Part shown: piece after piece, positions 8,745-17,816 of the stretch
Numbering within the stretch: position 1 is the stretch's first letter
Layout of the letters: every line of letters begins with the position of its first letter
Assembly: GCA_022402465.1 (NCBI GenBank)
Contig: JAKRSH010000024.1
Span: forward strand, 1 to 64,000
Source of the DNA: Leptospiraceae bacterium
GTDB lineage: Bacteria > Spirochaetota > Leptospiria > Leptospirales > Leptospiraceae
DNA length: 64,000 bases
Direction: 5' to 3'
Position numbers and translations under genes: made by a program
The notes under the pieces: generated by a model
Seen by the model: only the letters and a program-made list of their open reading frames with translations
The model's database searches: none
What the model was told of the DNA's origin: nothing

Positions 8745-10109
8745 TTAGAACTGGAAGTAAATAAACTGATCCTGTTGGATTTTGATTCTAGCAATAGCAA
8801 AATACATTACAGTACTTAAGATAAAAATCATTGCCATTTTATTCCATTTTATTGCTTCGGAGAAAAAGTTCTTCAATTCTAAAAATTGTATTCCATAACA
8901 TAGTATTGTAATCTCAAGGAATGTTTGCCAGTAAATATTTACCTTACCTGGATTATTCATAGCTCCAACCATAGATACAAATGTTTCCCAATTGCCTGAT
9001 CTAAACATCAATGCGCCTATTAGCCAACCAATAGTAACAATAATCCAACCAGATAAATAATTTATTATTGAGCTTCTAGTTTGAATGGTTCCCCATTTCC
9101 TTTCAAGAATTAATAAGGTTCCGTGAATTAGACCCCATAAAAAGAAGGTATAAGTATCACCGTGCCAAAGTCCACCTAAGGACATGACAATTAAGGTATT
9201 AAAATATAATCTAATCTGAGTTACTCGACTTCCGCCTAATGGTATAAATAAATAATCTCTGAGCCATGTGGATAGGGTAATATGCCACCTGGACCAAAGT
9301 TCTGAAAAACTAATACTAAAATATGGTGATTTAAAATTCTCTGGAATTCTATAACCTAGAAGTAAAGCAGAACCTCTAGCTATATCAGTATATCCTGAAA
9401 AGTCAGAATATACCTGAACAGAGAATCCAATTACAGCCAGAAATATATCAACTCCACTATTGCTCGCTGGATTTGACCATATTGGATGAATTAACTTAGC
9501 CATTTGATCAGCGATTAAAACTTTTTTGAATACACCAGAAAGAATTCGAAGAATTGCTTCTTGTGTATCCTTCCAATTCATATTTACTTTATCTAATTGA
9601 TAGAAAAAGTCTGTGTGTCTCATAATCGGTCCAGCTATCAATTGTGGAAAGAAAAAGATAAAAAGGATAAAATCTATAAATCCAATACCATCAGTATCTT
9701 TACGATATGTATCTACAATAAAAGCAATTATCTGAAATGTGTAAAAACTGATTGCAAGTGGTAGGATAATTTTCGGAAAGGAAACAAAAAATAAATCTTC
9801 ATTGCCTGGGATACTTAATATACCATTGATAAATGATTGGCTATATTTAAAAAAGATCAGATTGAAAAGGTTTAAACCTACACCTATTATCATAATAGAT
9901 TTTTTCTTTTCTTTCCGGAGCAAGTATACAATTCCGTAACTAAAAATTGTAGTTCCAAGAAAGTGAAAGAAAAAGCTTAGATCCCAATAAGCATAGAAAA
10001 AGAAGGATGCAAATAAAAGTATGTATTTTTTGAAAAGACTAGGAACTATCCAATAGAAACTAAAAACAATTAGAAAAAAGAAAAGATAGTCTAGAGAATT
10101 AAACCACAT
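8745..10109 (-). CDS. MBOAT family membrane-bound O-acyltransferase (AlgI-like)
   Basis: A 454-residue polytopic membrane protein with about ten hydrophobic segments. It carries the AlgI/DltB/PatA-type signatures: Y-S-D-F-S-G-Y-T-D-I-A (235-244), SELWSRWHITLSTWLRD (269-285, His276) and GGLWHG with the presumed catalytic His316. Family members move acetyl or other acyl groups across the membrane for O-acylation of polysaccharide, peptidoglycan or teichoic acid. The ATG at 10109 is preceded by AGGAAG. It forms a pair with the DUF1574-type gene just downstream, the usual MBOAT plus SGNH arrangement. The acceptor here is unknown; a surface polysaccharide or lipopolysaccharide is a reasonable guess. 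Confidence 0.88.
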   Translation of the reverse strand: MWFNSLDYLFFFLIVFSFYWIVPSLFKKYILLFASFFFYAYWDLSFFFHFLGTTIFSYGIVYLLRKEKKKSIMIIGVGLNLFNLIFFKYSQSFINGILSIPGNEDLFFVSFPKIILPLAISFYTFQIIAFIVDTYRKDTDGIGFIDFILFIFFFPQLIAGPIMRHTDFFYQLDKVNMNWKDTQEAILRILSGVFKKVLIADQMAKLIHPIWSNPASNSGVDIFLAVIGFSVQVYSDFSGYTDIARGSALLLGYRIPENFKSPYFSISFSELWSRWHITLSTWLRDYLFIPLGGSRVTQIRLYFNTLIVMSLGGLWHGDTYTFFLWGLIHGTLLILERKWGTIQTRSSIINYLSGWIIVTIGWLIGALMFRSGNWETFVSMVGAMNNPGKVNIYWQTFLEITILCYGIQFLELKNFFSEAIKWNKMAMIFILSTVMYFAIARIKIQQDQFIYFQF

Positions 10110-10165
10110 ATAGTAGCTTCCTATCTTTGTAACTTAGATAGATAGGTCAATTGAAAATTAAAATT

Positions 10166-11833
10166 CTAAGCCTTTACAAATTCTTTGCGTACACAGAAAT
10201 CTCCAAAAGTTTCACTTGGATTCTTTTCTGATTTAAATTGTGTAAATATACCTTTTAAAACTTCTAAGATATTTGCTTCATCTAAGTTCTCTTTGAATTT
10301 TTGGTTCAATCGTTTGCCCTGGAAATCTGCACCAAGATGAAGATTATAATGACCATATGCTGTTCCAACTAATCCAATCTCCGCCATATAAGGTCTTGCG
10401 CAACCGTTGGGACAACCAGTCATTCTTATGGTGATAGCTTCTTCTTTGACTTGGCATTCATCCATAAGGTTTTCTAGTTTATCAAGGAATAAAGGCAGAT
10501 ACCTTTGCCCCTCAGCCAAGGCGAGAGGGCAGGTGCTTAGTGCAACACATGCCATAGAATTTTTCCGTATGTTGGATGTATTCTCTTGGATTTTATCAAG
10601 TTTATATTTTTCTAAAATTGCTTGGATAAGATTGAGATCCTTAGGTAATATATCCGAAAGGATTACATTTTGGTTGCAAGTAAATCGAAAGATTGCTCGC
10701 CTAGTAAGAGCAATTTCCATCAATGCAGTTTTGATCTTATAGGAATCGGAATCTACAATCAAACCATTTTCAACAAAGAGAGTAAAGTGCCAGAAGCCTT
10801 TGTGATCTTGTGCCCAACCAAAACTATCTGACCTAGTTTGAAAGGTAAATGATTTCTCATTTTCAAAAGGAAGTCCAACTCTCTTTTCTACTTCTGCTTT
10901 GAAATTACCAAGTCCCATTCTATCAATAGTATATTTCAATCGAGAAAGTTTACGGTCTTCTCTGTTCCCAAAATCTCTTTGAGTACTTACGATTTCGTAA
11001 ACAAATTTAAGAACATTTTCTTTGGAAGCATAACCTAACATAGTCGCTATTCTGGGATATGTTTTCTCATTCCCGTGAGTAGTTCCAAGTCCACCACCAG
11101 CTACAACATTGTAGCCTATGATTTTTCCTGCTTCTTCTACCGCAATTAAACCAATGTCATTAGCGTATACATCCACATCATTCCATGGTGGAATTGCGAT
11201 TGCGATTTTAAATTTTCGAGGGAGGTAGAGTTCTTTATAGAGTGGATCTTCTTCCGATTTTTCTGCAATTTTTTCTTGGTCTAGCCAAATCTCATAATAT
11301 GCTCTTGTTTTTGGAAGCAGTAATTTTGATATTTCTCCTGCCAATTGATTGATTTCAGTATGATGAGTGGAGCTTGCAGGGTTTGCAGTAGCAACTACAT
11401 TTCGATTTACATCACCACAGGCAGCAATAGAATCTAAGAATACTTCATTAAACGATTTAATAGTAGGTTTAAGGTTTGATTTAATGATACCATGAACTTG
11501 TAGAGTTTGTCGTGTTGTTATCTTTAAAGTTCCTGTTCCATAATCACCCGCTATTTTCTGAGAGCGTTCATAATGAACGGGTCCTATGGATCCACCAGGA
11601 ATTCGAAGGCGAATCATAAATGTATAATGCTTATCTAATTTTTTTTCTTCTCTCTCTGCTCTTCTATCTCTGTCATCCTGTTGGTAGATGCCATGGAATT
11701 TTATAAGCAGTTGATCTTGTTCACGTAGGGAACCTGTATGTTCATCTAATAAAGATTCTACAAGACTTCCTCTAAGTCCCTTACTGAGTCTCTTGGCTTT
11801 TTCAGCAGCTGATTCTTTAATCTCTTCAGGCAT
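10166..11833 (-). CDS. cysI: Sulfite reductase hemoprotein (beta) subunit
   Basis: CysI reduces sulfite to sulfide with six electrons using coupled siroheme and a [4Fe-4S] cluster. The 555-residue protein has the cluster ligands C429-x5-C435 and C474-x3-C478 in the classic TGCPNGCARPY context. The N-terminal part shows RLRIPGG and the GTLKITTRQTLQ siroheme-side motif of the sulfite/nitrite reductase family. The start lies three bases after the cysJ stop. The flavoprotein partner next door supports an NADPH-dependent sulfite reductase rather than a ferredoxin-nitrite reductase. Siroheme would be supplied by the cobA and sirC genes at 17.8-19.3 kb. Confidence 0.95.
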   Translation of the reverse strand: MPEEIKESAAEKAKRLSKGLRGSLVESLLDEHTGSLREQDQLLIKFHGIYQQDDRDRRAEREEKKLDKHYTFMIRLRIPGGSIGPVHYERSQKIAGDYGTGTLKITTRQTLQVHGIIKSNLKPTIKSFNEVFLDSIAACGDVNRNVVATANPASSTHHTEINQLAGEISKLLLPKTRAYYEIWLDQEKIAEKSEEDPLYKELYLPRKFKIAIAIPPWNDVDVYANDIGLIAVEEAGKIIGYNVVAGGGLGTTHGNEKTYPRIATMLGYASKENVLKFVYEIVSTQRDFGNREDRKLSRLKYTIDRMGLGNFKAEVEKRVGLPFENEKSFTFQTRSDSFGWAQDHKGFWHFTLFVENGLIVDSDSYKIKTALMEIALTRRAIFRFTCNQNVILSDILPKDLNLIQAILEKYKLDKIQENTSNIRKNSMACVALSTCPLALAEGQRYLPLFLDKLENLMDECQVKEEAITIRMTGCPNGCARPYMAEIGLVGTAYGHYNLHLGADFQGKRLNQKFKENLDEANILEVLKGIFTQFKSEKNPSETFGDFCVRKEFVKA

Positions 11834-11836
11834 AGA

Positions 11837-13837
11837 CTAATAAACATCCTTTTTGTAGCGTTCAGTATCAATTAGGTTGGAAAGAAATTGCTCGGCTTCT
11901 GATTTTTTGAGATTTTTTTCTTTCATAAATATTTCAATGAGCGTCTTATCAACATCATAACTCATAGGTTCTTTGCTACCGCAAATGTAAAGAATAGCTC
12001 CAGCATCTAGCCATTCCACTAACTCTTTCCCATTCTCACGAATTCTATCTTGTACATAAACTTTTTTAGAATTATCTCTTGAGAAAGCTGTATTGAATTT
12101 TGTTAGGACCCCACTGTCAAAAAATTCCAAAAGTTCAGTTTGGTAAAGAAAATCGTATGAAAAATTTCTATTCCCAAAAAATAACCAATTCTTGCCTGTA
12201 TGACCAAGTGAGTCTCTTTCAAACAAGAAAGATCGAAAAGGAGCTATTCCTGTTCCAGGACCTATGTAAATCGCATTTGCATCAGGGGCAGGGATTCTAA
12301 AATTATCATTTTTTTGAATTCTAAAATTTACACTACTTCCTTCCATTAGTTCAAAAAGATAATCCGAACAAAAGCCTTTTTGAGTTTTTCCTTGTGCGGT
12401 TTTAAAATCTACTTCTGCCACTGTTAAGTGGATAGAATTCTTTCCTTGGGCTTCTGGTGATGATGAGATTGAATAGTATCGTGGAGTGATAGGCTCTAGT
12501 ATTTCCAGAATAGATTCTTTGGAAATAGAATCATGAGGTGGATAATTCTGCACTATATCAATTAAATCCAAACGAGCATTTGGCAATTTTTTTCTAGTTA
12601 TTGCTTCTAGACTGTCCATTACCCTTTTTGATAAATAACGAATGGAGGCTTTCTCTTCTAGCAGAGTTTGTATACTCAGAGTTTCTTTCCTCCAAGTAAT
12701 GGAATCCTCACTGTTAAGTCTAAGTCCACGCAAAATGGCTGAGACTTCTTTAGGGTCATTCTTTGGAATAAACCCAGCACTATCTCCAGGAAGATAATCT
12801 ATTTCTTCTTCTGTTTCAATTTCTATGTGACGGATAATTTTGCTAGCAGCAGCATCCGTTAGATCGATACTCTTTGTTATAGTTCCTAGGTGGAATTTTC
12901 TAGCAGTGGATTTAGAAGTTCCATTTTGTAATTTAGCATCTCCCTTATCATCTGCTAGGTGAGCACCATTCCCATTATTCCTGGAAATTGAATGGGAAGA
13001 AGATTCTTGGTTTTCTTGCGAGCCTTGGTTATTAGAGATAGCAATTCCGGAAGAAAGTAAGTTGCAGATAGCATCCATCCATTCATCTGCTGTTGCTTCG
13101 TAATCTACATCACACATTGCAATGTTGAGTATTCTGGTTGCTTGGAGTCTATCTAAGAATACATCCACATCTTCTCCTGCCTTGCAGAAGAGCGGATAGG
13201 ATGTATCACCAAGAGCAAGAACAGAGTATTTTAATTTTGGTAAAGACTCTTTTCTGTTTTTCAAAGATTCATGAAATTTGCGAGCAGCCTCAGGAGGGTC
13301 TCCATCTCCATGGGTACTAATAATTGTTAGAAGAAGCTCTTCCTTATCTAAATCTTTAGGATTGTATTGGTTTGTACTAGATACTTTTGCTTTAACACCT
13401 ATTGCTTTCAATCGGTTTTGCAAAACGGAGGCTAGTTTTTTGGAATTTCCAGTTTCAGTTCCGAAGACTATAGTCGCTGTTTTGATAGATTCTGATCCAG
13501 TCTTTTGCAAGACTGCTACATTCGATTTATTCTGGTCAGGTGCAACAAGTGTTGCCATGGAAATGTAAGAGGAATCAGTTTTGCTTGCTGAACTAGCAGC
13601 TTGGCTTGCACCATTGTTAGAGCTTTGGGTTTGTTTTTGGGTGATGGCTTTTTTTGCTTCTATGGCAGCTTCGGATTCTTTCTTAGCAGGAACATCTTTG
13701 CCAGAATCTGTATTATTGGGAGGTTCGGTATATCCTTCTTCAACAATTGCTTCCAAGAATCCAAACATCCAGATTCTTTCTTTGGGTGAGGCAACTTTTA
13801 CAATTTCTTTAAAATCTTTTTTTAAATCCCTATCCAT
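11837..13837 (-). CDS. cysJ: Sulfite reductase flavoprotein (alpha) subunit
   Basis: CysJ passes electrons from NADPH through FAD and FMN to CysI. The 666-residue protein has, in order: a 115-residue N-terminal extension, a flavodoxin domain beginning FGTETGNSKK, an FAD-binding domain with RYYSISSSP, an NADP-binding domain with GPGTGIAPFRSFLFER, and a C-terminal tail ending in YKKDVY as in other CysJ proteins. The extension has a helical start and then a Ser/Gln/Ala/Lys-rich linker. A second polar linker rich in Asn and Ser separates the FMN and FAD domains. AAGGAACGAAA precedes the ATG. It is the first gene of the cysJ-cysI pair. Confidence 0.93.
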   Translation of the reverse strand: MDRDLKKDFKEIVKVASPKERIWMFGFLEAIVEEGYTEPPNNTDSGKDVPAKKESEAAIEAKKAITQKQTQSSNNGASQAASSASKTDSSYISMATLVAPDQNKSNVAVLQKTGSESIKTATIVFGTETGNSKKLASVLQNRLKAIGVKAKVSSTNQYNPKDLDKEELLLTIISTHGDGDPPEAARKFHESLKNRKESLPKLKYSVLALGDTSYPLFCKAGEDVDVFLDRLQATRILNIAMCDVDYEATADEWMDAICNLLSSGIAISNNQGSQENQESSSHSISRNNGNGAHLADDKGDAKLQNGTSKSTARKFHLGTITKSIDLTDAAASKIIRHIEIETEEEIDYLPGDSAGFIPKNDPKEVSAILRGLRLNSEDSITWRKETLSIQTLLEEKASIRYLSKRVMDSLEAITRKKLPNARLDLIDIVQNYPPHDSISKESILEILEPITPRYYSISSSPEAQGKNSIHLTVAEVDFKTAQGKTQKGFCSDYLFELMEGSSVNFRIQKNDNFRIPAPDANAIYIGPGTGIAPFRSFLFERDSLGHTGKNWLFFGNRNFSYDFLYQTELLEFFDSGVLTKFNTAFSRDNSKKVYVQDRIRENGKELVEWLDAGAILYICGSKEPMSYDVDKTLIEIFMKEKNLKKSEAEQFLSNLIDTERYKKDVY

Positions 13838-13956
13838 TTTCGTTCCTTACTGCTATTTAGCGAAAGAGAAAGCTTCACTCCCAAGAATAAAGTTTTCCAA
13901 AGAGAGACTCTTGCCTTTATTAGTATCGGCAGTCCTCCCTCTTTTTATAGACTAGC

Positions 13957-14592
13957 TTATTTATTCGGTTGTGGTGTCAGTCTTAAATATGGTTTTACTG
14001 GCTTCCATCCCTTAGGAAATTTTTTCTTAGCATCTTCATCTGATACGGAAGGAACGATAACAACATCTTCTCCGTCTTTCCAATCAACTGGTGTAGCAAC
14101 AGAATGGTTGGCTGTGAGTTGAAGAGAATCTATGACTCTGAGAATTTCATCAAAATTTCTCCCAGTAGACGCTGGGTAGGTGATGATGAGTTTGATTTTC
14201 TTATCGGAACCAATTACAAATACAGACCTTACTGTGTGAGTGGTATCAGCATTTGGGTGAATCATGTCATAGAGGGTAGAAATATTTTTATCTTTATCAG
14301 CAAGAATTGGATAGTTTACGTGAGTATTTTGGGTCTCGTTTATGTCCTTGATCCACTCTTTGTGGGAGTCTACTCCGTCTACGGAAAGGGCAATTACCTT
14401 TACATTTCGTTTTTCAAATTCACTTTTCAATTTGGCTACTCTACCAAGTTCTGTAGTACAAACTGGGGTAAAATCAGCCGGGTGAGAGAAAAGAACACCC
14501 CATCCATCCCCTAAATATTTATGAAATTCTATCTTGCCTTCCGATGAATCCGCAGTAAAATCCGGCGCTGTATCTCCAAGTCTAAGTCCCAT
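13957..14592 (-). CDS. Peroxiredoxin, Prx6 (1-Cys-like) type
   Basis: A 211-residue thiol peroxidase that reduces hydrogen peroxide and organic peroxides. The peroxidatic cysteine lies in the signature HPADFTPVCTTE, and the long C-terminal dimerisation domain (after RVIDSLQLTA) with a closing KPYLR segment is typical of the Prx6 group. ATG at 14592 is chosen because GGAG lies six bases upstream; an in-frame extension to 14634 lacks this. It sits between cysJ and the divergent cysHD gene and shares the intergenic promoter region with the latter. A link to sulfur metabolism or oxidative protection of the iron-sulfur enzymes is plausible but inferred from position only. Confidence 0.9.
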   Translation of the reverse strand: MGLRLGDTAPDFTADSSEGKIEFHKYLGDGWGVLFSHPADFTPVCTTELGRVAKLKSEFEKRNVKVIALSVDGVDSHKEWIKDINETQNTHVNYPILADKDKNISTLYDMIHPNADTTHTVRSVFVIGSDKKIKLIITYPASTGRNFDEILRVIDSLQLTANHSVATPVDWKDGEDVVIVPSVSDEDAKKKFPKGWKPVKPYLRLTPQPNK

Positions 14593-14793
14593 GAGTATCT
14601 CCTTAAAATCTGTTAAATTGGAATTTATATTCACTATTTAAAACGTATTCTACTATGGCAAATGAAAAAATCCGAACTAACAGAAAAATTGTATGATTTA
14701 TAAGAAAAAATTTCAAAAATCACCCCAAAATTTCCATTTTTATTTGTAAAATTCTTGCTAAAATCCAGTATATAAAACTATTTATTTAATATA

Positions 14794-16449
14794 ATGGACA
14801 AAATCCAAGAACTCATCACAGAAAATCCACTAGAATCTTTGCGAAATCTAGCCACATCCTACCCAGGTCAGGTCGCTTTTTCAACCAGTTTTGGCCTAGA
14901 AGACCAGGTGATCACAGATTTGATTTCTAAAGAAAAACTTCCCATTCGCATCTTTACCTTAGATACTGGAAGATTGTTCGGAGAGACTTATAAACTTTGG
15001 CAGTCTACGATTGAAAAATACTCTATAGAAATCGAAGCTTTTGCACCCAAGGCAGAAGATATTCAAAACTACATAGCGTCCGTTGGGCCGAATGGATTCT
15101 ATGATTCTATAGAAAATCGAAAAGAATGCTGTAGAATTCGTAAGCTTGTTCCCCTTCAAAGAGCACTTTCAGGGGTGAAAATTTGGATCACTGGAATCCG
15201 AAGCGAGCAGTCTCCGGAACGAAGCCATCTTACCCAATTGGAAAAGGACGAGGCGAATCGACTGTGGAAATTTCATCCACTCTTAGCTTGGGATTTAAAA
15301 ATGGTTGAGGATTATATCAAAACGAACCAAGTTCCTTATAACATTCTCCACGACCAAGGTTATCCTAGCATAGGTTGTGCACCTTGCACTCGAGCTGTCC
15401 AAGCAGGTGAAGACGCAAGAGCTGGTCGTTGGTGGTGGGAGGCAGATTCTGCTAAAGAATGCGGTCTTCATTGGAAGGATGGAAAGCTTATTCCCAATAA
15501 AAAAGAAATCAGTGATGATAAATCCATCATACACTCAGCGAATAAACCACTTCCTAGTATGACTAGACTCGACCAATTGGAGTCAGAAAGTATCTATATA
15601 CTCAGAGAAGTTGCAGCTCAGTTTAATAGACCCGTCTTGCTTTTTTCTGGTGGAAAAGATTCTATAACACTGGTTCATCTAGCAAAAAAGGCTTTTGAAC
15701 CTGGCAAAATTCCATTTACTCTGGTGCATATTGACACGGGGCATAATTTTCCCGAAGCCTTGGAATTTAGAGATGAACTTGTCAAGCAGTTTGATGTAAA
15801 ATTAGAAATCGGCTCTGTGCAAGAGAGTATTGATGCTGGTCGGGCTGTGGAAGAAAAAGGAAAATTTCCTAGCAGAAATGGAATCCAAACCGTAAGTCTA
15901 TTGGAAACAATTACTCGATTGAAGGCTGATGCCTGTATCGGTGGAGCTAGGAGAGACGAAGAAAAAGCTAGAGCCAAAGAGAGAATTTTCTCAGTAAGAG
16001 ATGTGTTTGGTGGTTGGGATCCAAGACTTCAGCGACCTGAATTGTGGAATCTTTATAATGGTAAGATTCATAATGGAGAAAACGTAAGAGTCTTTCCTAT
16101 TAGCAACTGGACGGAGTTAGATGTTTGGGAATACATAGAAAGAGAAAATATTAAACTACCAAATCTTTATTTCACCCACACAAGAGATGTTCTAAGGGTT
16201 GATGGGCATTTATTTCCTGTATCCGAGTTTGTGAATCTAGAACCAAGCGACAAAGTCTTCTCGGCTAAGGTAAGATTTAGAACTGTGGGTGATATGACAT
16301 GTACGGCTGCAGTTGAATCGGAAGCGAACTCTTTGTCCGAGATTATCCAAGAAATTAGAGATTCTCGAACAACGGAAAGAGGAAGTCGATTGGATGATAA
16401 AAGATCGGAAGCTGCAATGGAAGAAAGAAAAAGAGGAGGATATTTCTGA
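14794..16449 (+). CDS. Fused APS reductase (CysH) and sulfate adenylyltransferase subunit 2 (CysD)
   Basis: One 551-residue frame joins two steps of sulfate assimilation. Residues 1-232 are CysH: TSFGLEDQ, LDTGR near 57, cluster cysteines C112-C113 and C195-x2-C198, and the catalytic ECGLH with Cys223. The paired cysteine clusters mark an iron-sulfur adenylylsulfate (APS) reductase. Residues about 255-551 are a full-length CysD: SGGKDS (285-290), GGARRDEEKARAKER, RVFPISNWTE and the closing RGGYF. A 20-residue linker joins them. There is no stop or frame change between domains. CysN follows with a one-base overlap. No Shine-Dalgarno is visible before the ATG; the short AT-rich leader suggests weak or leaderless initiation. 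Domain identity is certain; substrate channelling is inference. Confidence 0.93.
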   Translation: MDKIQELITENPLESLRNLATSYPGQVAFSTSFGLEDQVITDLISKEKLPIRIFTLDTGRLFGETYKLWQSTIEKYSIEIEAFAPKAEDIQNYIASVGPNGFYDSIENRKECCRIRKLVPLQRALSGVKIWITGIRSEQSPERSHLTQLEKDEANRLWKFHPLLAWDLKMVEDYIKTNQVPYNILHDQGYPSIGCAPCTRAVQAGEDARAGRWWWEADSAKECGLHWKDGKLIPNKKEISDDKSIIHSANKPLPSMTRLDQLESESIYILREVAAQFNRPVLLFSGGKDSITLVHLAKKAFEPGKIPFTLVHIDTGHNFPEALEFRDELVKQFDVKLEIGSVQESIDAGRAVEEKGKFPSRNGIQTVSLLETITRLKADACIGGARRDEEKARAKERIFSVRDVFGGWDPRLQRPELWNLYNGKIHNGENVRVFPISNWTELDVWEYIERENIKLPNLYFTHTRDVLRVDGHLFPVSEFVNLEPSDKVFSAKVRFRTVGDMTCTAAVESEANSLSEIIQEIRDSRTTERGSRLDDKRSEAAMEERKRGGYF

Positions 16450-17678
16450 TGGATATGTTACGTTTTATAACCGCAGGATCTGTGGATGATGGCAAAAGTA
16501 CTTTGATCGGAAGACTACTCTATGATACCAATTCTGTATTTGCTGATCAATTAGAAGCTATTACAAATAAAGAAGATGGTGAAGTCAATCTTGCTCACCT
16601 AACTGACGGTCTTAAGGCTGAGAGGGAGCAGGGTATCACCATTGATGTTGCATACAAATATTTTTCTTCTGCTACTCGCAAATTTATCATCGCCGATGCA
16701 CCAGGTCATGTTCAGTATACACGAAATATGGTTACTGGAGCATCAAACTCTGATTTAATGATTATACTCATTGATGCTAGAAAAGGTGTCATTGAACAAA
16801 CCAGAAGGCATACTCTGATTGGTTCCATACTAAAAATTCCAAGAATCCTGGTCGCAATCAATAAAATGGATTTAATGAATTTTGATGAGAAAGTTTTTCA
16901 GAAAATTGATTCCGACTACCGAAATTTTGCAAGAAATCTTGGCTTTGAACAAATAGAAACTATTCCTCTTTCCGCCTTAAAGGGTGATAATGTTGTGAAT
17001 CCATCAACATCCATGCCTTGGTATAAAGGTGAATCTATTATGCAATACTTGGATACTGTCTCCCTTGAATTAAAATCAGAGTTAAATTCCGCAAGATTGC
17101 CTGTTCAAATTGTAATTCGCCCTGATTCAGAATATCGTGGTTATGCGGGTAAATTGAGTGGCGGCATACTTCGAAAGGGAGATCGCATTACCGCCTTTCC
17201 TTCTGGTATGCAATCAAGAGTTGCTGCAATTGATTTTGATGGCAAGGAATGGGAAGAAGCTATTCCTGGAATGTCAATTTCAGTTCGCCTAGAAGATGAA
17301 TTGGATATCAGTCGTGGAGATGTGATCACTGGGCCTGGAAGTTATCCAAAGCTTGGAACACAATTCCAAGCAGCAATTTGTTGGATGGAGCCGACTCCCT
17401 TGTATGAGAAGAATCGATTTTTGCTTCGGCAGGGAACCAAATCAGTTCGAGCAGAGGTTTTTACTATAGATAGTAAATTGGATATTTCTACTGCAACAAG
17501 ACAAGATCCAGCTTCCATAATGAATCTGAACGAGATAGGCTTAGTTACAATTCGTACGGCTCAACCCGTAGCATGGGATGACTATAGCCAGAATAAGGAG
17601 ACGGGTTCCTTTATTCTCATTGATGAGAATACCAATCAATCTGTTGGTGCTGGAATGATAGGTGGTTTACCTATATAG
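16449..17678 (+). CDS. cysN: Sulfate adenylyltransferase subunit 1 (GTPase)
   Basis: CysN is the GTPase partner of CysD in ATP sulfurylase; GTP hydrolysis drives formation of APS from sulfate and ATP. The 409-residue protein has the G1 loop GSVDDGKST near residue 10, the G3 DAPGH, the G4 NKMD, and the elongation-factor-like beta-barrel domains. The start overlaps the cysHD stop by one base, with AGAGGAGG ten bases upstream. Length fits CysN alone: no C-terminal APS kinase (CysC) domain is attached and none is found nearby. That agrees with reduction of APS itself by the fused CysH domain. Confidence 0.95.
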   Translation: MDMLRFITAGSVDDGKSTLIGRLLYDTNSVFADQLEAITNKEDGEVNLAHLTDGLKAEREQGITIDVAYKYFSSATRKFIIADAPGHVQYTRNMVTGASNSDLMIILIDARKGVIEQTRRHTLIGSILKIPRILVAINKMDLMNFDEKVFQKIDSDYRNFARNLGFEQIETIPLSALKGDNVVNPSTSMPWYKGESIMQYLDTVSLELKSELNSARLPVQIVIRPDSEYRGYAGKLSGGILRKGDRITAFPSGMQSRVAAIDFDGKEWEEAIPGMSISVRLEDELDISRGDVITGPGSYPKLGTQFQAAICWMEPTPLYEKNRFLLRQGTKSVRAEVFTIDSKLDISTATRQDPASIMNLNEIGLVTIRTAQPVAWDDYSQNKETGSFILIDENTNQSVGAGMIGGLPI

Positions 17679-17816
17679 ATTTGGTAGGAACGAAATTTTT
17701 TATCCTGAAAGAATAAATGAAAAGAAACAAAGTTGATTGGAACTGTATCATAACAATAGACAAAGGAAAGAAAATAGTCAATCTATTTGAATTTTCTAAT
17801 AGGATAATTTAAGAGC

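Noticed and set aside
13278-13955. Plus-strand frames within cysJ, up to 124 codons
   Set aside because: They lie fully or mostly antisense to a well-defined CysJ, lack ribosome sites and show no family features.
14794-16449. A pair of separate cysH and cysD genes with a missed stop
   Set aside because: The frame is continuous, with a 20-residue linker and normal codon use; a sequencing error cannot be excluded but nothing in the sequence indicates one.
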